Assembly: GCF_002897295.1 (NCBI RefSeq)
Contig: NZ_BEXF01000005.1
Coordinates: 186,001 to 250,000 of the forward strand
Length of the DNA: 64,000 bases
Direction of reading: 5' to 3'
Source of the DNA: Brevibacillus reuszeri
Lineage (GTDB): Bacteria; Bacillota; Bacilli; Brevibacillales; Brevibacillaceae
Part shown: positions 9,186 to 18,356 of the stretch, piece after piece
Layout of the letters: each line of letters starts with the position of its first letter
Numbering within the stretch: the first letter of the stretch is position 1
Notes under the pieces: model-generated
Seen by the model: the letters and a program-made list of their open reading frames with translations, nothing else
What the model was told of the DNA's origin: nothing
The model's database searches: none
Position numbers and translations under genes: made by a program

Positions 9186-10475
9186 ATGTTTGCGCGTGTG
9201 AAAGGGAAGCGGCTTGTCTTGCATCCAGGAGCGAAAATGGCAGAGTCCATGACGGCAAATGCAAAAGAAGCGCAGAGCTTTTTGCAGCGGCCAGAAATTG
9301 GGCGTTGGCTGCTTAGACAAAGTGGCATACCCGTGACGACAGGAAAACAAGCACAGCCAGGCTGGCGGACGTACAAAGTCTCTCTGTATCAGGAGCATGT
9401 GCTGCACATGGAAAGGAGCGTGGAGAGTCCACAATGGCTTCTCCATCGCATGGAAGAGCCGTCTTATCAACAGGTAGCTCTGACGGTACCCGATCCAGAG
9501 ATTCAGGTAGTAAAAAGCTTGGCGGCACGAAGTCTGTATGCTGCTGGGATCGATGCTGGTGAGGTGACCATTATGGCAGCATCACCACATCGCCAAAAGG
9601 TGCTCCAGGTCGAGCCGGAATGGCCACAACCAGAAAAAGATAGATGTATGCAACAGGCAAAAGAGTGGTGGGAATCGCGGCTACGGCAGCATCCACAAGA
9701 AATCGAGAAATTGGGTGCTGACCCCGAATTTGCCTTGCGCAAGCCAACAGGGGAGATGGCACTCGCTTCCGATTATTTAAAGGTCGGGGGAAAGGTCGGC
9801 TGTGATACGACGAGATATCGTGAAGAATTAGCGATGCATCAACACCCCATTGCAGAACTGAGACCCGAGCCTTCAGAAGACCCAGACGAGTTGTTCTTTC
9901 ACATTTTAGAAGGGCTACAGCTAGCCCATAAAAAGTTGGGAAATGCCAAGCTGGAATGGATTGCTGGAGGTATGCCCTTTGCGGGTTATCCGATTGGAGG
10001 ACATATTCATTTTAGCGGGATGACAGCGACCTTTGCCCTACGTCGCAAACTGGATGCCTACCTTGCGCTCCCTCTGGTGCTCATTGAGGATATCGGATGT
10101 CGTGACCGTAGACAGAGATATGGATTTTTAGGTGATTGCCGGGAAAAGTCATATGGATTTGAATACCGTACATTGCCGAGCTGGCTCGTGCATCCTGACA
10201 TTACCCGGGGAGTATTGCACTTGGCGAAACTGATCGCCACAAGCCACACGCAATTGCGAGCAACCCCCCATTTGCAGCTGCCCTTGATCAAAGCGTACTA
10301 TACGGGTGACAAAACAGCTATGATCCCGTACGTCGAGCAAATATGGGAGGAGCTAAAAGGTTTGCCTGGATATGTGCTCTCGCGTGTCTATCTGGATCGC
10401 TACTTTTCTTATCTGCAAAATGGTCATACATGGCCAGCAGAAATGGATTTGCGCACCACGTGGAGCTTGAGCTGA
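9186..10475 (+). CDS. Phage phiEco32-like COOH-NH2 ligase (putative amidoligase)
   Basis: A 429-residue protein. The central/C-terminal part has the signatures of the glutamine-synthetase-like amidoligases first noted in phage phiEco32: GADPEFALRKPTG (about 181), GCDTTRYREE, IAELRPEPSEDPDELFFHIL and GGHIHFSG (about 275), whose acidic and His residues should bind metal-ATP. The family joins a carboxylate to an amine; cellular substrates are unknown. The first 150 residues are a less recognisable extension. The ATG at 9186 is chosen because GAGGGAG lies about 10 bases upstream; a GTG three codons earlier is too close. It sits alone between the cotE terminator and the mutS promoter, suggesting a spore-surface or peptide cross-linking role, which is inference. 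Confidence 0.7.
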   Translation: MFARVKGKRLVLHPGAKMAESMTANAKEAQSFLQRPEIGRWLLRQSGIPVTTGKQAQPGWRTYKVSLYQEHVLHMERSVESPQWLLHRMEEPSYQQVALTVPDPEIQVVKSLAARSLYAAGIDAGEVTIMAASPHRQKVLQVEPEWPQPEKDRCMQQAKEWWESRLRQHPQEIEKLGADPEFALRKPTGEMALASDYLKVGGKVGCDTTRYREELAMHQHPIAELRPEPSEDPDELFFHILEGLQLAHKKLGNAKLEWIAGGMPFAGYPIGGHIHFSGMTATFALRRKLDAYLALPLVLIEDIGCRDRRQRYGFLGDCREKSYGFEYRTLPSWLVHPDITRGVLHLAKLIATSHTQLRATPHLQLPLIKAYYTGDKTAMIPYVEQIWEELKGLPGYVLSRVYLDRYFSYLQNGHTWPAEMDLRTTWSLS

Positions 10476-10499
10476 GCCACTCCTAATGTCAGCTGCACG

Positions 10500-10528
10500 T
10501 TCAACAATAATCTCAATCATGGTATAAT
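10500..10528 (+). promoter_or_regulatory. SigA-type promoter of mutSL
   Basis: TTCAAC, 17-base spacer, TATAAT; the -10 ends 34 bases before the mutS start. Confidence 0.7.
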
Positions 10529-10562
10529 AGCGTCGAGATTTCTAGGCTAGGAGAAGAAACTA

Positions 10563-13139
10563 ATGGAGCAATATACCCCGATGATTCAACAGTATCTGGC
10601 AATCAAAAAAGATTATCCGGATACTTTCTTATTTTTTCGGTTAGGCGATTTTTATGAATTGTTTTTTGACGATGCGATTCTCGCGTCCAGGGAGCTGGAA
10701 ATTACACTCACTGGTCGTGGTGGCGGAGGTGATGAGAAAATTCCGATGTGCGGAGTTCCTCATCACGCTGCAGATGGATACATTGCAGAGCTATTGAAAA
10801 AAGGTCACAAGGTAGCCGTCTGCGAGCAGGTGGAAGACCCGAAGGAAGCCAAGGGCGTAGTACGGCGCGAAGTAACCCGTGTCATTACACCAGGAACCAT
10901 GATGGAAGGCAAGTGGCTCACAGACAAGGAAAACAACTACATGACTGCACTGGCCAGCCTGGATGGACGGACCGGGATTGCTGCTTGCGATATGAGTACA
11001 GGTGAGTTGTATGTAACATCACTTCTTGGGGAGGCAGAGGGTGTTCTGGACGAGGCACTGCAATATCGTCCAAAAGAACTGGTTTTTGTCGGTCTTTCTA
11101 TCGTACCGAAGACTGTACTCCCTTACACGGTTGTGGATAGCAATCAACTGGATGTTTTCGCTGTGGATGGTCAATATGGTGAGCAGGCAAAGGAACTTGA
11201 TCTTGCGATGCGAGCGGCGATCAATGGGCTGTTGTATTACATAGGGACGACGCAAAAGCGTAGTTTGTCTCACATGCGCCTGCTGAAACGATATGATGCT
11301 AAGCAATATTTGCAAATGGACGGCTTTTCCAGACGTAATCTTGAGCTGACGGAGACGATCCGAGACAAGACAAAAAAGGGATCGCTCCTATGGCTCCTGG
11401 ATCGTACTCAGACGGCAATGGGTGGTCGACTGCTGCGTAGATGGATTGAGCGGCCGCTGCTCAGACAAGAAGATCTGGATGCCCGATTGGAAGCTGTGGA
11501 GGCACTAAAAGGTGACCTTCTACTTCGCGCAGACGTGCGAGAGAGCCTGGACCGCGTATATGACCTCGAACGGCTGGCGGGACGGATTTCGTATGGGAAC
11601 GCAAATGCGCGCGATTTGATCCAGCTTCGCCATTCATTAGAAGCTGTCCCGGTATTAAAGCAGCTATTAATGAGGACCGAATCTCGCGTACTGGCGGAAA
11701 TTGCCCAAGGCATGGATGAGTGCGCAGACATCGTAGGTCTACTAAGTGCTGCACTCGTAGAAGATCCGCCGATTTCTGTAAGAGAAGGCGGCATGATTCG
11801 TACCGGCTACGATGAATATTTGGACAAGCTACACTCTGCGAGCCGCGACGGAAAGACGTGGATTGCCCAACTGGAACAAGCAGAGCGTGAAGCTACGGGT
11901 ATTCGCTCGCTCAAAGTTGGCTTTAATAAAGTGTTTGGCTATTACATTGAAGTATCCAAAGCCAACATCGCCAATGTGCCGCCGGGTAGATACGAGCGCA
12001 AGCAAACCTTAACCAATGCCGAGCGTTATATAACTCCTGAGCTGAAAGAGCGTGAAGCGCTGATTTTGGAAGCTGAAGAAAAAATGACGGAGCTGGAATA
12101 TCAGCTTTTTGTGGCTGTACGCAGTGAAATCGCCTTGCATATTCCTCGTCTGCAAAGCCTGGCAGAGCGAATTTCTTCAGTAGACGTCCTCCAAGCGTTT
12201 GCGACTGTCAGTGATGAGCGTGGCTTTATTCGTCCACAATTCACGACTACGGGGGAGTATGTCATCACCGAAGGACGACATCCTGTTGTCGAGGCTGTGC
12301 TCGATCGGGAGAAGTACGTAGCCAATGACGTGCAGATGGATCAGTCAAATCGTCGCGTACTGCTCATTACAGGACCGAATATGGCGGGTAAGAGTACGTA
12401 TATGAGACAAATTGCACTGATCACGGTGATGGCGCAAATTGGTTGCTTTGTGCCAGCAAAAGAAGCAAAGCTTTCGTTGGTCGATCAAATCTTTACGCGA
12501 ATTGGGGCAGCAGATGATCTGGTTGGCGGCCACAGTACGTTCATGGTAGAGATGCTTGAAACCAGACATGCCTTGCAAAAAGCGACTGAACGCAGCCTGA
12601 TTTTGCTCGACGAAATCGGGAGAGGCACGTCCACTTATGATGGCATGGCTCTCGCACAAGCCGTGATTGAATACATTTGCCAAAAAATTGGTGCCAAAAC
12701 GCTGTTCTCCACGCATTATCACGAGCTGACAGGTCTAACCGATACGCTGAGTGGCGTGGTAAACGTCAATGCTCGTTGTGAGGAACGGAATGGCAAGCTT
12801 CTCTTTTTGCACAAGATCGAAGAAGGCAGAGCGGATAAAAGCTATGGTATCCATGTTGCTGAATTGGCGGAAATGCCGGTCTGGGTCATTGAACGTGCAC
12901 GCAGTATTTTGTCTGGCTTGGAAGCTGGCGGCGCTGCAACCGCAAATGATACGCAGATGTCACTTGAGGCACTATGGGCAGCGCCCGTTGCTGCTGTACG
13001 AGAAGAGCCCGTCTCGCTTTTGTCGGCGGAGGAAGAAGCGATCTTGGCTGATCTTCGCGAGCTGGATCTGAATTCAACTACACCAATGGATGCCATGATG
13101 AAGCTGTTCGCATGGAAGCAACAGCTAAAAAAGAACTAG
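10563..13139 (+). CDS. mutS: DNA mismatch repair protein MutS
   Basis: An 858-residue mismatch sensor of normal MutS1 length. The N-terminal mismatch-binding wedge motif is FYE at residues 30-32 (LGDFYELFF). The ABC-type ATPase has Walker A GPNMAGKST near residue 604, the region GGHSTFMVEM, and Walker B/D-loop LLDEIGRGTSTYDG near 682, then the switch His in FSTHYHEL. MutS clamps on mismatches and recruits MutL. AGGAG lies 9 bases before the ATG. mutL follows 24 bases downstream and is translationally close, so both share the promoter at 10500-10528. Confidence 0.98.
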   Translation: MEQYTPMIQQYLAIKKDYPDTFLFFRLGDFYELFFDDAILASRELEITLTGRGGGGDEKIPMCGVPHHAADGYIAELLKKGHKVAVCEQVEDPKEAKGVVRREVTRVITPGTMMEGKWLTDKENNYMTALASLDGRTGIAACDMSTGELYVTSLLGEAEGVLDEALQYRPKELVFVGLSIVPKTVLPYTVVDSNQLDVFAVDGQYGEQAKELDLAMRAAINGLLYYIGTTQKRSLSHMRLLKRYDAKQYLQMDGFSRRNLELTETIRDKTKKGSLLWLLDRTQTAMGGRLLRRWIERPLLRQEDLDARLEAVEALKGDLLLRADVRESLDRVYDLERLAGRISYGNANARDLIQLRHSLEAVPVLKQLLMRTESRVLAEIAQGMDECADIVGLLSAALVEDPPISVREGGMIRTGYDEYLDKLHSASRDGKTWIAQLEQAEREATGIRSLKVGFNKVFGYYIEVSKANIANVPPGRYERKQTLTNAERYITPELKEREALILEAEEKMTELEYQLFVAVRSEIALHIPRLQSLAERISSVDVLQAFATVSDERGFIRPQFTTTGEYVITEGRHPVVEAVLDREKYVANDVQMDQSNRRVLLITGPNMAGKSTYMRQIALITVMAQIGCFVPAKEAKLSLVDQIFTRIGAADDLVGGHSTFMVEMLETRHALQKATERSLILLDEIGRGTSTYDGMALAQAVIEYICQKIGAKTLFSTHYHELTGLTDTLSGVVNVNARCEERNGKLLFLHKIEEGRADKSYGIHVAELAEMPVWVIERARSILSGLEAGGAATANDTQMSLEALWAAPVAAVREEPVSLLSAEEEAILADLRELDLNSTTPMDAMMKLFAWKQQLKKN

Positions 13140-13163
13140 CATTCGTCAAAAGAGGAGGAGCCT

Positions 13164-15281
13164 ATGGGTAACATTCAATTGCTGGATGAGCATCTCTCCA
13201 ACATGATCGCTGCCGGTGAAGTAGTAGAGCGTCCTGCATCGGTAGTAAAAGAGTTGGTAGAAAATGCGATTGATGCCTCTGCTACGACGATTGAGATTCA
13301 TGTCGAGGAAGGCGGGCTAGAGCTGATTCGAATCGTAGATAATGGACAAGGAATGGACAGAGAAGATTGCTCGCTTGCCTTTGAGCGTCATGCTACGAGT
13401 AAAATCAGAAATGCCCGCGACCTATTTCGCATTCGTACACTTGGCTTTCGTGGAGAGGCTCTCCCGAGTATTGCCGCCGTATCACGAATGGAGCTTACTA
13501 GCAGTCAGTCCAGCAGTCAAATCGGGACGCGCATTACGATTGAAGGCGGGCAGCTTGGGGAGGTAAAAGATGTTGCGGCAGTAAAGGGGACCGAGATTTG
13601 TGTACGCAGCCTGTTTTTTAATACCCCAGCACGGCTGAAATATATGAAGTCCATTGCTACAGAGGTGGGGCACATCTCTGATTACGTCAACCGTCTCGCA
13701 CTCACCCATCCGTCGATTGCATTTACATTGACTCATAATGGAAAATCGCTGCTGCAAACCTCTGGGGACGGTAAGCTGCTTCATGTTATGGCTGCCATTT
13801 ACGGGGTTCAGGTAGCCAAGCTGTTATTGCCGATCTCTGGTGAAACGCTTGATTTTCGGTGGAGCGGATTTTTATCCAAGACAGAAGTCACGCGTGCCAA
13901 CAGATCATATCTTTCGACGCTCGTTAATGGAAGATATGTTCGCAGCTATTCGCTGAATAACGCGATTATGAAGGGCTACCATACCCTTTTACCGATAGGG
14001 CGTTATCCGATTGTTGCTCTGCAGATAGAAATGGACCCTACCCTCGTGGATGTGAACGTCCATCCAGCCAAGCTGGAAGCAAAATTTAGTAAAGAAGATG
14101 AACTTTGCAGTGCGATTGAACAATCCGTCAAAGAAACGTTGCGACAGGGATTGGGCATCGTTCGCCCCATGGTCAGTGCTCCTCGGGCAAAGGTCGTCAA
14201 TCAGATCGTCCAGCCGCAGTTTGATTTGCAATTGCCAAAATCTACGCCGCCGGTTTCATCCAGAATCGAAGCGAGTCCACGGTTGCGGGAGTGGATGGCG
14301 AAGCAGGAGTATTCGCGAAAAGAGTCCGACGTCATTACGACCCAGTTGGCAATGGATCAAGCAACCGAACGCCCCGCGATCATGGAGACACAAGTGCGAT
14401 ATGAAAGCGAAAGTGAAAGCCCGCGTACGGTACAGATGCCAAGGGAAGGGATGCAGCCTGCTCTCGGAGACGAATGGGCTAGTGAACGCCACGCTTGGAA
14501 TGCTAGGCAGGATGTAAGTGACCCGGTAAAGGTGGATGAAGGCGAATTCCCGGCACCTGGAGAAGGTCTGCAGACAGATGCGTTATGGACACAAACAGAG
14601 ATTTCAGAAAGTCAGGAAGAAGTTGTCCAGACACAGGAACCTCCCAAACAAGCCAAATTAGATGTAGTTCAAGCACAAGATGAGGATTCTGCAGTTCCAG
14701 TCATGTACCCGGTAGGTCAGGTCCACGGTACGTACATCGTTGCGCAAAATGATAATGGGATGTATTTGATCGATCAGCACGCTGCGCAAGAACGCATTTT
14801 CTACGAATTTTTCATGCAAAAGCTGGCAAGTGAGGATGTGACAAGCCAGATGATGCTATTTCCACACACGGTGGAGTATACGACTGCAGAAGCTTCCAAG
14901 TTGGAAAAGAGACTTTCCCAGCTGCAAGAATTCGGGCTGGAGGTAGAGTCCTTTGGGGGCCGGACATTCATCGTACGAGCACATCCGCATTGGTTCCCGG
15001 AAGGTGCGGAGCTGGAGGTCATTGAGGAATTGATCCAGTTTGTTTTAGAAGCAGGAGAGAACAGTCAAGCAAACGTGGTACAAATGCGTGAAAAAGCAGC
15101 CATCATGATGTCCTGCAAAGCCTCGATTAAAGCAAACCGCTTTTTAACACACGCCGAGATGGAGAGCCTTTTGAATCAGCTGCGCGCGACGAGCAGTCCG
15201 TTTACTTGCCCGCATGGCAGACCGATCGTAATTCATTTTACCGGGTATGATCTGGAGAAAATGTTTAAGCGGGTTATGTAA
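13164..15281 (+). CDS. mutL: DNA mismatch repair endonuclease MutL
   Basis: A 705-residue MutL. The N-terminal GHKL ATPase has AAGEVVERPASVVKELVENAIDA-type text, the DNGQGM loop and GFRGEAL. A long acidic, poorly conserved linker (about 340-510) connects to the C-terminal dimerisation/endonuclease domain with the nicking motif DQHAAQERIFYE near residue 537 and zinc-site elements SCKASIKAN and CPHGRP, showing the nicking form of MutL found in bacteria without MutH. QMMLFP shortly after the nuclease motif fits a beta-clamp binding motif. AGAGGAGGAG precedes the ATG. Confidence 0.97.
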   Translation: MGNIQLLDEHLSNMIAAGEVVERPASVVKELVENAIDASATTIEIHVEEGGLELIRIVDNGQGMDREDCSLAFERHATSKIRNARDLFRIRTLGFRGEALPSIAAVSRMELTSSQSSSQIGTRITIEGGQLGEVKDVAAVKGTEICVRSLFFNTPARLKYMKSIATEVGHISDYVNRLALTHPSIAFTLTHNGKSLLQTSGDGKLLHVMAAIYGVQVAKLLLPISGETLDFRWSGFLSKTEVTRANRSYLSTLVNGRYVRSYSLNNAIMKGYHTLLPIGRYPIVALQIEMDPTLVDVNVHPAKLEAKFSKEDELCSAIEQSVKETLRQGLGIVRPMVSAPRAKVVNQIVQPQFDLQLPKSTPPVSSRIEASPRLREWMAKQEYSRKESDVITTQLAMDQATERPAIMETQVRYESESESPRTVQMPREGMQPALGDEWASERHAWNARQDVSDPVKVDEGEFPAPGEGLQTDALWTQTEISESQEEVVQTQEPPKQAKLDVVQAQDEDSAVPVMYPVGQVHGTYIVAQNDNGMYLIDQHAAQERIFYEFFMQKLASEDVTSQMMLFPHTVEYTTAEASKLEKRLSQLQEFGLEVESFGGRTFIVRAHPHWFPEGAELEVIEELIQFVLEAGENSQANVVQMREKAAIMMSCKASIKANRFLTHAEMESLLNQLRATSSPFTCPHGRPIVIHFTGYDLEKMFKRVM

Positions 15282-15307
15282 GTCTTACAACGTCATTTGA
15301 ATAAGTG

Positions 15308-15352
15308 AGCGCCCCAGACCGTTTCGAAACGATTTGGGGTGCTTTTTATTTC
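15308..15352. terminator. Shared terminator between mutL and the methyltransferase gene
   Basis: gcgccccaga...tttggggtgc hairpin followed by TTTTTATTT on the plus strand. The convergent methyltransferase gene ends at 15346, inside this element. Confidence 0.75.
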
Positions 15353-15963
15353 TTACGAAGCACAATTTTTCGGTACATACCGTCGAATAGGACAGGTGAG
15401 TTTTCCTCTATTACCACGCTTTCCGCATAGGGCATCACGATATGTTCAAAACGACGTCCTATATCCGTCCCCATCATTCCAATGACAGGACGCATGATTT
15501 TTTTGATGATAGACAGCTTTTGATTTGGAGGCACAAATTTATCAAAAATTACGATCAGACCACCAGTACGGGTAACACGTATCGTTTCTCGTAAACATTG
15601 ATCTGGATCTGGAACTACCGACAAGATAAGATTGGCAATGACAAAATCAAACGATCCACTTGGGAACTTCAGGTCTTGCGCATCCATAATCATGAACGTT
15701 ATCGATGGAGAATCATATTTGTTCTTGGCTTTGTCGAGCATTTCGGGTGACAAGTCGATTGCCGTTACAGAAATATCTTCTCCATGAATGAACGGCAAGT
15801 CTGTCCCCGTCCCGACGCCCACCAAAAGAATCTGACTGTCAGCTGTGATTTTGAGGTTCTCAAATATCACTTTCCGTGCTTTTAGAAAAGGCCCAGAATT
15901 AAAGAAATAATCGTAGATCGGTGCCCACACCCGATAAATTAATTTATTCCAATGGTTATTCAT
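15346..15963 (-). CDS. Class I SAM-dependent methyltransferase, phospholipid N-methyltransferase-like
   Basis: A 205-residue Rossmann-fold methyltransferase. Motif I is LLVGVGTGTDLPF (about residues 46-58), the acidic end of strand 2 is VTAIDLSPEML, motif III is IMDAQDLKFPSGSFDFVIANLIL, and a proline-rich VVPDPDQCLRE follows. The GVGTGTDLP loop and the N-terminal IYRVWAPIYDYFF resemble bacterial phosphatidylethanolamine N-methyltransferases of the PmtA type and UbiE-like enzymes. The substrate is not certain. No clear operon partner; two hairpins separate it from the hemoglobin gene upstream. Confidence 0.75.
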   Translation of the reverse strand: MNNHWNKLIYRVWAPIYDYFFNSGPFLKARKVIFENLKITADSQILLVGVGTGTDLPFIHGEDISVTAIDLSPEMLDKAKNKYDSPSITFMIMDAQDLKFPSGSFDFVIANLILSVVPDPDQCLRETIRVTRTGGLIVIFDKFVPPNQKLSIIKKIMRPVIGMMGTDIGRRFEHIVMPYAESVVIEENSPVLFDGMYRKIVLRKK

Positions 15964-16011
15964 AAGCGAATTTTATCCTTTCCCTTTTCAAAATTAACTA
16001 AAATCGTTCGC

Positions 16012-16046
16012 CAGAAAAAATCCACGCTTTTTAAACAGGGCGTGGA
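16012..16046 (-). terminator. Hairpin upstream of the methyltransferase gene
   Basis: ccacgc...gcgtgg stem. On the minus strand it is followed by TTTTTTCTGG, so it could terminate transcripts coming from the hemoglobin side. Confidence 0.5.
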
Positions 16047-16189
16047 AAAATAAAGACTTATTAATTTGGGTGTAAGCATTTCCAATTGAATCACCATATC
16101 GTTTTTTCTAATTTTATCCAATTGTTGCAAAAAAGAAAAGCTGCTTCGGCAAAGAGCAAAAGGTGTTTCTAAGATTCTCCAAAGCGTTA

Positions 16190-16219
16190 TTGAAAAAAGG
16201 CCCCAGATACGAGGGCCTG
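16190..16219 (-). terminator. Terminator of the truncated hemoglobin gene
   Basis: aggccct/ggggcct stem with a 7-base loop and a TTTTTT tail on the minus strand, 17 bases after the stop. Confidence 0.8.
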
Positions 16220-16235
16220 TAAAATGACAGAAAAC

Positions 16236-16595
16236 CTATTTATACAGAATATCATCTCTCAGCGACCCGACTTTGGTTAATGCATCGTCAATGTCTCTTT
16301 CACTTACACCAAAGTGGGTGAGGGCAGCATGAAGGTGTTTAACAATGGCATCGAAGTGAACGGGTTGCAGATTCATTCCTGCGTGTACCTTTGCCATGGA
16401 CTGACCCGTGTATTGATTTGGACCACCAAGTGCATAGCTGATGAATTTGGTTTGATGTTTTCTCTGTTTCTCCATATCAGTATCTTTGAAAAACTGGTTT
16501 ACAGTATCGTCAGCTAAAACCAAATCATAGAAGTAGTCAACGACCTTAGATATTGTTTCTTCGCCACCATACTTCTCATAAAACGTTTCCATCAT
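16236..16595 (-). CDS. Group I truncated hemoglobin (trHbN-like)
   Basis: A 119-residue 2-on-2 globin. YEKYGG near residues 6-11 is the glycine motif after helix A, Tyr23 is a candidate B10 distal tyrosine, FFKDTDMEKQRKHQTKF contains the E-helix region, ALGGPNQYTGQSM is the EF loop, and His71 in KVHAGM is the proximal F8 haem ligand. Group I members scavenge NO or bind O2. It is a single gene with its own terminator. The start is either of two consecutive ATG codons (16595 or 16592), just after GAGGAGG; the second has the better spacing. Confidence 0.9.
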   Translation of the reverse strand: MMETFYEKYGGEETISKVVDYFYDLVLADDTVNQFFKDTDMEKQRKHQTKFISYALGGPNQYTGQSMAKVHAGMNLQPVHFDAIVKHLHAALTHFGVSERDIDDALTKVGSLRDDILYK

Positions 16596-16696
16596 TGACC
16601 TCCTCGATAATTAACATCAACATAGATATTCCACTAATGCTGGACACTTATGTTAGGCGTTGACTTTTTACACAACTGTCATTTTTTCAGTCTATG

Positions 16697-16876
16697 TTAT
16701 TTATACATCCTTCTAATTTTTTTGTTCAATTTATCGCAAATAACCTTTTTCGGATTTTTCACGATATCCCATCCCCGTAAAAGCTTTATCCTGGCAATTT
16801 GAATGAAAAAGCTGGTTTGAAAGTATATCCGTTTCATCAGGCTAGGCTTTCGCTTACCTAGCTTCACTTTTCCCAT
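16697..16876 (-). CDS. Small basic hypothetical protein
   Basis: A 59-residue, very basic frame (about a third Lys/Arg) with a short hydrophobic stretch YFQTSFFIQIARI. GAGGTGG precedes the ATG at 16876 by 6 bases; an upstream in-frame ATG at 16930 lacks a site. It is divergent from the TetR gene, separated by about 150 bases holding the TetR promoter. No family recognised; existence as a protein is uncertain. Confidence 0.4.
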   Translation of the reverse strand: MGKVKLGKRKPSLMKRIYFQTSFFIQIARIKLLRGWDIVKNPKKVICDKLNKKIRRMYK

Positions 16877-16961
16877 CCTTTCCACCTCGTCAAGACGTTT
16901 TCTGATGCGATTACTAGCATATATTATCATACTATTTTTGGAGATCCTTTTGCTGATAAGG

Positions 16962-17000
16962 TTGATTCTTCCAACGAGGCATATTACTATAAAGTAATAT
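16962..17000 (+). promoter_or_regulatory. TetR-gene promoter with overlapping palindromic operator
   Basis: TTGATT (16962-16967), 17-base spacer, TACTAT (16985-16990). A perfect inverted repeat atattact-ataa-agtaatat spans 16981-17000 and covers the -10. It starts 47 bases and ends 27 bases before the TetR start codon, as expected for autorepression. Confidence 0.65.
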
Positions 17001-17027
17001 TTATTACAGATGCTGGAGATGTTTTAT

Positions 17028-17633
17028 ATGGCGCAAAGAGGTCGGAAAAAGGGAGCCATAGGAACCCAAAGTCGGGCTTTGTTGCTTGCGATCGCTACTG
17101 AAGAATTTGCCTTAAACGGCTTTCATGACACTAAAATAAGTACGATTGTCAATCGAGCAGGATTAACCCAGCCTACTTTTTACTTATACTTTCGAAACAA
17201 AGAGGCTATTTTTCAAGAGCTGGTAGATTCGTTTCAAGCCAATCTGTTTAGGCTGGTAAAAAGCAGCAGACTAGACCCGGGTATAGAAAAAGAATACGTA
17301 TCAGATCGAATTAAACTGGGATTGTCGGCCATTTTGCATTTTTTTAATGAGAATCCGCACCTGACGCGAATTGGACTGATTGTTTCCCCGAAGTCAGAGG
17401 AAATAAAGAAGGAGCTTGCTGCCTTGTTAGAAGTGAACCTGACAGCAGAGCAGCAGGACGGGTATTTTACAAATGAAATGGACATGAGCATTGTTGCAGA
17501 AAGCTTGGTAGGGATTATCGAACGTGTAACGATTATTCATTTATTCGAGAGACGAAGACATCCTGAGGAACTCGCTGCTGAAATTGTGCGGTTGCTATTG
17601 TATGGAATGCAGGTACGTTCTGAGAAAAAATAG
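17028..17633 (+). CDS. TetR/AcrR family transcriptional regulator
   Basis: A 201-residue repressor. Residues about 10-56 form the TetR helix-turn-helix: LLLAIATEEFALNGFHDTKISTIVNRAGLTQPTFYLYFRNKEAIF. The C-terminal helical ligand domain is not recognisable. ATG 17028 is preferred because GGAG precedes it at 9 bases; two earlier ATG codons in frame lack this. The palindrome at 16981-17000 is a likely autoregulatory operator. Its target is unclear: the neighbours are a small basic ORF and a truncated hemoglobin (divergent) and a lipoprotein gene downstream. Confidence 0.85.
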   Translation: MAQRGRKKGAIGTQSRALLLAIATEEFALNGFHDTKISTIVNRAGLTQPTFYLYFRNKEAIFQELVDSFQANLFRLVKSSRLDPGIEKEYVSDRIKLGLSAILHFFNENPHLTRIGLIVSPKSEEIKKELAALLEVNLTAEQQDGYFTNEMDMSIVAESLVGIIERVTIIHLFERRRHPEELAAEIVRLLLYGMQVRSEKK

Positions 17634-17720
17634 GAAGGATACAGTATTTCAGGAAATATTTCGGGTTGATCTTGAAACAGAAATCATTCATTTTCGTCCT
17701 TATAAACAGGGGGGAAATGA

Positions 17721-18218
17721 ATGAACATTCGCAAATGGATGATACTGACCGTATTGTCACTCGTCATGATATCAGGCTGTTCTTCTAGCGAGCAACAGAT
17801 TCAAACCAAGCTATCCAAACAATCGATCCATAAAGATGTACCGAGCACCATTATTGAACAGGATCGGCATATAGAAATGCATGCGGATAAAGCAGCGTAT
17901 TCATCTGCAAATGAGGAAGTAACGATAGAAATCAAAAATAACGGGACAGCTACATTTAACTTTGGGCTTCCTTACACGCTTGAAAAACGGGAACAAGGTA
18001 CCTGGTATGAAATCCCGTTCAGATCGGACATCGCATTTGCAGAAATAGGGTTGGTGCTTGCGCCGAATCAAACACATGAACAGAAAATCAACTGGAGTGA
18101 TTTTGACTATGTCATATCACCCGGAGAATACAGAGTAATCAAATCTTTTTATGCGGATGGAAACGAGCGTATTTTAGCAAGTTACTTTACCATCGAAGAA
18201 GCGAATGGAAATAAATAA
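17721..18218 (+). CDS. Lipoprotein with an immunoglobulin-like domain
   Basis: A 165-residue lipoprotein: signal peptide MNIRKWMILTVLSLVMISG followed by the lipobox Cys (ISGC at residue 20). The mature part begins with a Ser/Gln-rich linker, then a beta-sandwich-like region (VTIEIKNNGTATFNFGLPY ... WYEIPF ... PNQTHEQKINW ... SPGEYRVIKSF) typical of bacterial Ig-like domains found in Bacillus lipoproteins. GGGGGAAATGA-type site precedes the ATG. Function unknown; it ends before a terminator. Confidence 0.75.
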   Translation: MNIRKWMILTVLSLVMISGCSSSEQQIQTKLSKQSIHKDVPSTIIEQDRHIEMHADKAAYSSANEEVTIEIKNNGTATFNFGLPYTLEKREQGTWYEIPFRSDIAFAEIGLVLAPNQTHEQKINWSDFDYVISPGEYRVIKSFYADGNERILASYFTIEEANGNK

Positions 18219-18259
18219 GTTTCATCATTCTTCAACTTACTGATTTATGGAGAGTGCCC

Positions 18260-18289
18260 ACACCACGGAGTTGTTCTGTGGTGTTTTCA
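18260..18289 (+). terminator. Terminator after the lipoprotein gene
   Basis: acaccac/gtggtgt stem followed by TTTTCATTTCTT. Confidence 0.65.
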
Positions 18290-18356
18290 TTTCTTATAAA
18301 GGGAGACGAAAATTGGGCTATGAGAAAATCATCAAGCTGAGGAGGGACAAAAGAAG

